NCBI GenBank assembly: GCA_945957605.1
Contig: CAMFLR010000011.1
Coordinates: forward strand, 62,001-126,000
Direction of reading: 5' to 3'
Length of the DNA: 64,000 nucleotides
Source: an uncultured Isosphaeraceae bacterium
GTDB lineage: Bacteria; Planctomycetota; Planctomycetia; Isosphaerales; Isosphaeraceae
Shown here: in pieces, positions 58,727-64,000 of the stretch
How the letters are laid out: the number at the start of each line of letters is the position of its first letter
Position numbering within the stretch: position 1 is the stretch's first letter
The notes under the pieces: generated by a model
What the model was told of the DNA's origin: nothing
What the model saw: the letters and a program-made list of their open reading frames with translations, nothing else
The model's database searches: none
Program-made: the position numbers and the translations under genes

Positions 58727-59809
58727 TCAGTAAGAGTCGGCCGAAATGACTTCACCATTCGACCGGGTACCGAGGGCCCACCAGGTCGGGTAAGCGATCG
58801 ACTCCTTGATGAATCGAACGCTGCCGTCAGCCATGGCCACGTTCACGCCGCCGCTATGGTTGCTGGTGGCATTGGTGTAGTGGTCGTGCTGTCCGTTGAC
58901 GCAGCAGTCCATACGGCAGGCGTCCCAGGCGGACTGGCCGCCGCCGTTGGGCGGGATGACGGTGTTGAGCATCGTGGTCCCGAGGATGCCGGTCGCCCAG
59001 TGGCCGCCGCGATTGTTGGTCTGGCCGCCGGGCGCCTTGAACCAAGCGTCGCACTGAGCCATGTCTGTTTTGATCTGGGTGAGGAAGCCCGAAGCGTCGA
59101 GCTTATTGCCGGCCTGGCCACCGCCGCCGCTGGCGTTTCCGGTCGAGTTGCCGCGCTTGAGCGCGGTGGGAATTTGGTCGCCCACGAGCTGCTCGGCGAA
59201 AGCGATCGTGTTTGACGTGCCGTCCGTGATGTCGGAAACCGAGTAGCTCTTGTGGTAGGTAAAGAGCCCCGTGCTGATTTCGCCGTAGATGATCGTTGTC
59301 GTACCCATGCTGCCAGCGTAGCTGCAGATGTTGTCCTTGCCGGCGTTACCGTCGGAGGGGCAGAGGAAGCTGTTAATCTTGGTGTAGTAGGCCGTCGAGT
59401 TGATGGCCCAGCCGAGCGAACCGTACTGCTCGCACGACCAACTGAAGTTGGCCGAATTGTAAATCGCCGTCTGCTCCATGTAGGGCAGCATCAGGGCGTG
59501 GGCGCTCCAGGACGACCAGCCACCGCCAGCGGTATCGCCAGCCATGCCAGCGGTGCCGCCGGCGTCGCCGGCGGTCTTCACCGGGGCAATGGTCGCGCCC
59601 ATCGGGAAAGAGCCAATGCCCTGCTGGTAGTTGTGGAGCGCCAGCCCCATCTGCTTGAGGTTGTTCACGCACTGGGCGCGACGGGCGGCCTCGCGTGCGG
59701 CCTGGACGGCGGGGAGCAGGAGTGCGATCAATACCGCGATGATGGCGATGACCACCAGCAGTTCGATCAGGGTGAAACCCCGGCGAAGTGCAGATGCGGA
59801 TTTCTGCAT
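58727..59809 (-). CDS. DUF1559 family protein with type IV prepilin N-terminus
   Basis: A 360-residue pseudopilin-like protein. The prepilin peptidase site [18 protein letters not shown] is near residues 9-26, followed by the characteristic [20 protein letters not shown] helix. The C-terminus has the DUF1559 HxG and DG motif ([17 protein letters not shown]). Dozens of such paralogues occur in planctomycete genomes; they are thought to form surface pili or secretion pseudopili, unproven. The central region is Gly-rich with repeated motifs. The ATG at 59809 gives a short leader. Confidence 0.93.
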   Translation of the reverse strand: MQKSASALRRGFTLIELLVVIAIIAVLIALLLPAVQAAREAARRAQCVNNLKQMGLALHNYQQGIGSFPMGATIAPVKTAGDAGGTAGMAGDTAGGGWSSWSAHALMLPYMEQTAIYNSANFSWSCEQYGSLGWAINSTAYYTKINSFLCPSDGNAGKDNICSYAGSMGTTTIIYGEISTGLFTYHKSYSVSDITDGTSNTIAFAEQLVGDQIPTALKRGNSTGNASGGGGQAGNKLDASGFLTQIKTDMAQCDAWFKAPGGQTNNRGGHWATGILGTTMLNTVIPPNGGGQSAWDACRMDCCVNGQHDHYTNATSNHSGGVNVAMADGSVRFIKESIAYPTWWALGTRSNGEVISADSY

Positions 59810-59944
59810 GATGAATCGACCTCGGAGAAGAAAAAGCGTGAGAGAATGACGAGCCCGAACGATCGGAACCGACAAATGATTGCGACGGAGAGAGAACGCC
59901 GCTCCGGCTGTGAATCTCTGGAATCAGGTTTGGACCTTTCGCCC

Positions 59945-60175
59945 TTACCGGGGCTTGGTCTTCGACAGAGGATTCTTGGCGTAATGTTCCCTCATTTTCG
60001 CCTGCTGATCCTCTTGTTGCTTGAGCACCGCGGGGTCGGGCATCGCCGACTTGCCCGTGGTCTGATCCGCCCCGCCATCGCAGCCGAACATCGCGGCCGA
60101 GACGGTGAACGTCATGAACATGGCGGCCCAAGACTGTCCGCCGCCAAAAGGCTTGCCACCCAATGATCTGATCAT
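59945..60175 (-). CDS. Small lipoprotein upstream of the DUF1559 gene
   Basis: A 76-residue protein with a hydrophobic region and AAMFGCDGG, a lipobox-like cysteine near residue 32, then a Gln/Lys/Glu-rich tail (VLKQQEDQQAKMREHYAKNP). Small lipoproteins like this often precede DUF1559 genes in planctomycetes, and this one lies 135 bases upstream on the same strand. AGGAAA is 7 bases before the ATG. No function is known. Confidence 0.7.
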   Translation of the reverse strand: MIRSLGGKPFGGGQSWAAMFMTFTVSAAMFGCDGGADQTTGKSAMPDPAVLKQQEDQQAKMREHYAKNPLSKTKPR

Positions 60176-60922
60176 CTGATTTTCCTCTGTCGACGGTGAG
60201 AATCCACGCCTGGACGTCGCCCGCCCGGGTGAAGGACTCTCTACGACACCAATTTACGATCCGAACAAAACGGAGCGTGAAAACGTAAAAATGCGAAGAT
60301 CGACGCAGAGGTTGCGACGAAACTCAGCCCCGCACGCCCGCACGAGGGCATGCCCCCAAACATTCGTCAATGGTGACGAATTCGGGAGCGAACATACTCG
60401 ATCGACGCAAAGAATTAAAGAACTAATTGCTGAAGGATTGTTTTTTTCTTCGAGTTTTCCTGTCTTCAATATTTCACTTGTCAACGATTCGAACTGTCGT
60501 CGTCGCCACTTGATTAAAGTTACTTCGGAGAAAGGATAGGCTGAACGGCACGCGGGGCATTCTTTTGAATCGAAGGATTATCGTGGTTGGCATTCAGACT
60601 TAATACCGGTCGCTGAGAGTTAGGACAGTGACCTTCGTCTTGAGGAACCGCTCGTCGCGTCGCGCGACAGCCTTTCGCCGTCCAAGCTGCCTTACTTGAA
60701 AGCCTGGAGTCGGGCAACAGAGTAAATCTGGGAAATCAACGTGAGATCATCCGCGAGAACGGTCGCGCGAACTGGATCCTGCACCCCGCCCGCGCGACCA
60801 GGAGGAGATGGCTCGCGAACGCCCCTGAATTTGTGTATCCTGGCGAACCTCGGATCGTTGTGAACTCTCCAAAAGAACTGGCTATTTCCTTACCGAATCG
60901 CTTTTAAAGCCCGCACCCGAGG
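60176..60922. other. 747-base intergenic region
   Basis: It separates the small lipoprotein start (minus) from the transporter start (plus), so promoters of both are expected within it. The stretch 60420-60480 is distinctly AT-rich. No ORF has both a ribosome binding site and protein-like composition, and I see no RNA gene, riboswitch or repeat. A preQ1/queuosine riboswitch before the transporter was looked for and not seen. Confidence 0.5.
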
Positions 60923-61666
60923 ATGACCTCGCAACTTATGACGCCACCAGAATCCTCCAATGCGGCCGTGGCCGGCAAGGCCGAACGGACTTACAAGTAC
61001 TACGACTTGATCACCGCCGCATTCGTCACCGTGCTGCTTTGTACGAACTTCATCTCCGCCCCAAAGCGCGTGACGATTCAGGGCTTTACATTCGGCGCGG
61101 GCGTCCTGTTTTTTCCGATTAGCTATTTATTTGGTGATATTCTCACGGAAGTTTACGGTTACGCGAAGTCTCGCCGCGTGGTTTGGGCGGGGTTTGGTGC
61201 GCTCGTTTTCGCGACGTTTCTCAGCTCGGTGGTTTTGGCGTTGCCGCCCGAATCAGGCTGGAAGGCGAAGGGAAATCAGGCAGCTTGGGAAACCGTATTT
61301 GGCAATTCGGGCAGAATTGTCCTAGGCTCCATCTTGGGCTTCTTTTGCGGCGAGTTCGTCAACTCGTTTGTAATGGCGAAGCTAAAAGTGCGCACCCAGG
61401 GGCGATATCTCTGGCTACGCACCATTAGCTCGACGATCGCCGGTGAAGCGGCCGACTCGCTCATCTATTATCCAATTGCCTGGCTGGGCAAGTGGGAGAT
61501 GCACCAGATCTTGACAGTTATGGCGGCCAATTATTGCTTGAAGGTCGGTTGGGAAGTGCTGGCAACGCCGCTTACGTACAAGATCGTCGGTTTCTTAAAG
61601 CGAGTCGAACACGAAGATTACTACGACTACAACACCGATTTTACACCGTTTTCTCTCGATACCTGA
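60923..61666 (+). CDS. yhhQ: VUT-family transporter (probable queuosine precursor transporter)
   Basis: A 247-residue inner-membrane protein with about six membrane segments. The segments YKYYDLITAAFVTVLLCTN, FFPISYLFGDILTEVYGYA and the helix containing TISSTIAGEAADSLIYYPIA match the YhhQ/VUT family, whose studied members import queuosine precursors such as preQ0/preQ1. The N-terminus has a short polar extension. The start at 60923 has GAGG immediately before it; ATG at 60938 is a possible alternative. Confidence 0.88.
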   Translation: MTSQLMTPPESSNAAVAGKAERTYKYYDLITAAFVTVLLCTNFISAPKRVTIQGFTFGAGVLFFPISYLFGDILTEVYGYAKSRRVVWAGFGALVFATFLSSVVLALPPESGWKAKGNQAAWETVFGNSGRIVLGSILGFFCGEFVNSFVMAKLKVRTQGRYLWLRTISSTIAGEAADSLIYYPIAWLGKWEMHQILTVMAANYCLKVGWEVLATPLTYKIVGFLKRVEHEDYYDYNTDFTPFSLDT

Positions 61667-61798
61667 GTGTCGCAATCGGCTGTTCATGGCGTATGGTAGA
61701 AAAAGCGGCGCGTCACGGCCGACGTGCGCTCGCTTTTGCGCGTTGAGTTTATTCTTTCAGGTTTCGACGCGGTCTTCCCGAGCCGGAGCAACGGGTCT

Positions 61799-63637
61799 AT
61801 GTGCGGAATTGTCGGATACACCGGGCGTCACGAGGCGAGCCCGATCTTGCTGGCCGGCCTCCGAAGGCTGGAATACCGCGGTTACGATAGCGCAGGTCTC
61901 GCCACGCTCGATGGTCGCCGGATGGTCGTACGCAAGAAGGCGGGACGCGTCCGGGCGCTCGAAGAGAACGTCGCGGCCGAGCCGGCAAAGGGGGGCTGCG
62001 GCATCAGCCACACCCGCTGGGCGACGCACGGCCCCGCCACCGACTCTAATGCGCACCCGCACATCGGCGGCGAAGGCCCCGACCAGGTTGCGGTCGTTCA
62101 CAACGGCGTCATCGAAAATTACGCAGCGCTCCGTCGCGGGCTCGAGGCCGAGGGGATCGTCTTTCGCAGCCAGACCGACACCGAGGTCATTGCCCACCTG
62201 ATCGCCCGCGAACTCGGCGACAGCAGCGATCTCTTCGGCGCGGTACAGCGAGTTCTGCCGAAGCTCGAAGGGACTTACGGGCTCGCGGTAATTAGCCCGC
62301 GCTGCCCGGGTGAGATCGTCGGTGCACGACTGGGCAGCCCGCTCGTCGTCGGGCTCGGTGAAGGTGAACATCTCCTCGCTAGCGACCCGTCGGCCATAGC
62401 CCCTCACACCCAGCGTGTGGCGTTCTTGCAGGATGGCGAGGTGGTACGGCTGACGCCGGAAGATTTCCAGATCTTCCATCGCGAGGCCGGCTCGATCACA
62501 CCGCGCATCGACCGGATCGACTGGCACCCCGACGCCGCCGAGCTCGGAAACAACGCACACTACATGATCAAGGAGATCAAAGAGCAGGCGAACACCGTGC
62601 GTGACGCCTGCCGCGGACGTCTTCGCAAAAGCGAAGGGACCGCGCATTTCGGCGGACTCAATCTTTCGCCTCGCAAGTTGCGGCAGGTGAAGCGGGTGAT
62701 TTTCGCTGCGTGCGGCACAAGCTGGCATGCGGCCCTTACGGGCGAGTATCTCATCGAGCGGCTGGCGCATTTGCCGGTTGAAGTCGAATACGCGGGCGAA
62801 TTCCGCTATCGCAATGCGCCGCTCGACAATTCAACGCTCGTCTTTGTAATCAGCCAGTCGGGCGAAACGGCCGACACCCTCGGTGCCCTCCGTGAAGCAA
62901 AGCGTCAGGGTCATCCCACGCTGGCGATTTGTAACGTCGTTGGCTCGACGATCGCTCGCGAGGCGGATGGCGGTATTTACCTTCACGCCGGTCCCGAAAT
63001 TGGTGTCGCCAGCACGAAGGCCTTCACCGCGCAGGTGACGGTACTCACAATGCTCGCAGTGCACTTGGGCCGGATTCGCCACCTCTCGTTCCCTGACGGC
63101 CTGAAAGTTGTGGAAGCACTTGAAGCGATTCCCGAGAAGATCGAGGAAGTCTTCAAGATTGAACCGCTGATCATCAAGGCGGCGGAAAAGCTCGCCGAGG
63201 CGAAGAGCGCACTCTTCATGGGTCGCGACTTGCACTTCCCGGTCGCGCTCGAAGGTGCCTTGAAGCTCAAGGAAATCAGCTATCTCCACGCCGAAGGGTA
63301 CCCGACGGCCGAGATGAAGCACGGCCCGCTCGCACTCATCGATCCCGAAACGCCGAGCATTTTCGTTGCGCCGCGTGGGTCGTTGCATGCGAAAACGCTG
63401 GGGAATATCGAGGAAGTTCGCGCCAGGCGCGGGCCGGTCATCTCGATCGGCACCGAAGGCGACCAGGATTTGATGCGGCTTTCGGACTACTTCCTGCCGA
63501 TTCCCGACATGCCCGAAGTCGTTCAGCCGCTGCTTGCGGTGATTCCGCTGCAGCTTCTGGCCTATCACGTCGCGCGGCTTCGAGGGTGTGATATTGATAA
63601 GCCGCGCAATCTGGCGAAGAGTGTGACGGTCGAATAA
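61799..63637 (+). CDS. glmS: Glutamine-fructose-6-phosphate aminotransferase (isomerising)
   Basis: A 612-residue enzyme making glucosamine-6-phosphate from fructose-6-phosphate and glutamine, the entry to peptidoglycan and lipopolysaccharide aminosugars. The catalytic Cys2 follows the initiator Met (MCGIVGY), with the type 2 glutamine amidotransferase domain to about 240 (HTRWATHGP near 75), then two SIS sugar-isomerase domains (about 290-430 and 460-600; FAACGTSWHAALTGEYL, ISQSGETADTLGAL). The C-terminus NLAKSVTVE is the expected one. No ribozyme-type leader is evident in the 132 bases upstream. Confidence 0.97.
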   Translation: MCGIVGYTGRHEASPILLAGLRRLEYRGYDSAGLATLDGRRMVVRKKAGRVRALEENVAAEPAKGGCGISHTRWATHGPATDSNAHPHIGGEGPDQVAVVHNGVIENYAALRRGLEAEGIVFRSQTDTEVIAHLIARELGDSSDLFGAVQRVLPKLEGTYGLAVISPRCPGEIVGARLGSPLVVGLGEGEHLLASDPSAIAPHTQRVAFLQDGEVVRLTPEDFQIFHREAGSITPRIDRIDWHPDAAELGNNAHYMIKEIKEQANTVRDACRGRLRKSEGTAHFGGLNLSPRKLRQVKRVIFAACGTSWHAALTGEYLIERLAHLPVEVEYAGEFRYRNAPLDNSTLVFVISQSGETADTLGALREAKRQGHPTLAICNVVGSTIAREADGGIYLHAGPEIGVASTKAFTAQVTVLTMLAVHLGRIRHLSFPDGLKVVEALEAIPEKIEEVFKIEPLIIKAAEKLAEAKSALFMGRDLHFPVALEGALKLKEISYLHAEGYPTAEMKHGPLALIDPETPSIFVAPRGSLHAKTLGNIEEVRARRGPVISIGTEGDQDLMRLSDYFLPIPDMPEVVQPLLAVIPLQLLAYHVARLRGCDIDKPRNLAKSVTVE

Positions 63638-63666
63638 TCGCAATCGGGCTGTTGCAACCAAGACTT

Positions 63667-63732
63667 GGGTGCCACTGGCTAAAGCCAGTGCTTTACAATG
63701 CAAAAACAGCACTGGCAAAGCCAGTGGCACCC
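63667..63732. repeat. Nested palindromic repeat (cruciform-like) between glmS and trpF
   Basis: Outer arms GGGTGCCACTGGCT (63667-63680) and AGCCAGTGGCACCC (63719-63732) are perfect inverted copies. Each arm is itself part of a small hairpin: CACTGGCT-AA-AGCCAGTG (63673-63690) and CACTGGC-AAA-GCCAGTG (63710-63726). It lies between two convergent genes, so it probably acts as a two-way transcript end. GTGCCACTGGC-type palindromes are dispersed repeats in several planctomycete genomes (from memory; not checked). Confidence 0.75.
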
Positions 63733-63741
63733 GACAGAAGT

Positions 63742-64000
63742 TCAACGCGACCGAGCCGCCGCAACGAATGCTTCGATCATCGAGGCTGACTTGCGGCCAG
63801 GCTCGGACTCGACGCCGCTTGCCACGTCGACCATCCAGGGGCTCGATTTTTGGAGCCGATCGGCGACGTTCGTCGGGGTTAATCCGCCTGCCAAAATGAG
63901 TCGCTCGTGCCCAGGCAAGGCACGAAGCAGGTCGTCACCAATTGCGACGCCTGTTCCCCCCTCGACGCCCGGGACATAAGCGTCAACAAGAACGGCGTAG
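63742..64000 (-). CDS. trpF: Phosphoribosylanthranilate isomerase, C-terminal part (runs off the window)
   Basis: The last 85 residues of the tryptophan biosynthesis enzyme that isomerises N-(5-phosphoribosyl)anthranilate. Landmarks visible are the strand with LVDAYVPG, EGGTGVAIG, then LILAGGLTPTNVADRL and VDVASGVESEPGRKSASMI, the family phosphate-binding and C-terminal elements of the TIM barrel. The catalytic Cys lies beyond the window. Stop at 63742-63744. Confidence 0.9.
   Translation of the reverse strand, partial: YAVLVDAYVPGVEGGTGVAIGDDLLRALPGHERLILAGGLTPTNVADRLQKSSPWMVDVASGVESEPGRKSASMIEAFVAAARSR

Noticed and set aside
60780-60922. Possible preQ1-type riboswitch before the VUT transporter
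   Set aside because: No conserved aptamer loop or pairing pattern was found by eye.
61757-62770. A 337-residue minus-strand open frame opposite glmS
   Set aside because: Antisense shadow of glmS; no recognisable domain.
1-64000. CRISPR arrays, tRNA or rRNA genes, insertion sequences, prophage
   Set aside because: No regularly spaced repeats, cloverleaf-like sequences, transposase or phage genes were found; the only recombinase is a Xer-type housekeeping enzyme.

Overview
The window looks like chromosomal DNA of a planctomycete (phylum Planctomycetota). The evidence is the set of lineage-typical families: PVC-type heme-binding dehydrogenase and cytochrome proteins, a DUF1501 protein, a DUF1559 prepilin-like protein with a small lipoprotein beside it, paired DUF1573 proteins, a multiheme cytochrome with a phosphoesterase-like front end, and ECF sigma factors with long C-terminal extensions. 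The DNA is GC-rich. Order-level placement is not possible from the sequence alone. I see no rRNA, tRNA, CRISPR array, insertion sequence or prophage; the content is mostly housekeeping plus lineage-specific signalling and envelope genes.

Layout. 1-3.3 kb (minus): end of an SDR gene, a small secreted protein, a membrane protein, then plsC, cmk and a DUF2203 gene. 3.5-8.3 kb (minus): polX immediately behind a two-gene PVC heme/dehydrogenase pair. 8.4-12.7 kb (minus): an ECF sigma factor and a 1228-residue protein joining an anti-sigma-like head, one membrane span, a Q/G/S-rich linker and a YfbK-type VWA domain. 13.5-20.5 kb (plus): a peptide/amide utilisation cluster (M28 carboxypeptidase, APC permease, Tat-type small protein, amidase, esterase) ending in a strong hairpin. 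20.5-25.7 kb: cytochrome/copper monooxygenase, RmlD-like reductase, ParB-domain protein, hemW, NifU-like protein, RNA-binding protein. 26-35.8 kb (mostly plus): tandem DUF1573 genes, multiheme cytochrome lipoprotein, Mpo1-like protein, tRNA-binding protein, orphan adenine methyltransferase, esterase, recN. 35.8-46.7 kb: DUF418 protein, Nudix hydrolase, HAD phosphatase, sugar-binding-type lipoprotein, LarA-like protein, a degenerate NtrC-type regulator, a Xer recombinase and a DUF1501 protein. 47-54.6 kb: a thioesterase, two tandem membrane-spanning sigma factors, a secreted homologue of their sensor domain, and an FHA-GAF histidine kinase. 54.8-64 kb: HlyD-like adaptor, Gfo/Idh/MocA oxidoreductase, DUF3179, DUF1559, a VUT transporter, glmS and the end of trpF.

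The most unusual part is 47.7-52.9 kb. Two tandem paralogues (650 and 630 aa) each join a complete ECF sigma factor to a single membrane segment, a variable coiled-coil-like stretch and an extracytoplasmic domain resembling secretin/TonB short N-terminal (STN) domains. A third gene encodes the same last domain as a free secreted protein. Both sigma genes share a conserved upstream block. Both also carry, at the same codon, an internal Shine-Dalgarno-like GGAGGAG before an ATG that would begin a signal-peptide-like sequence, so each might also make a shorter secreted product. With the separate ECF/anti-sigma-VWA pair at 8.4-12.7 kb, three sigma factors in this window appear to be tied to the envelope by covalent or adjacent membrane-spanning sensors. 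These functional readings are inference; the architectures are read directly from the sequence.
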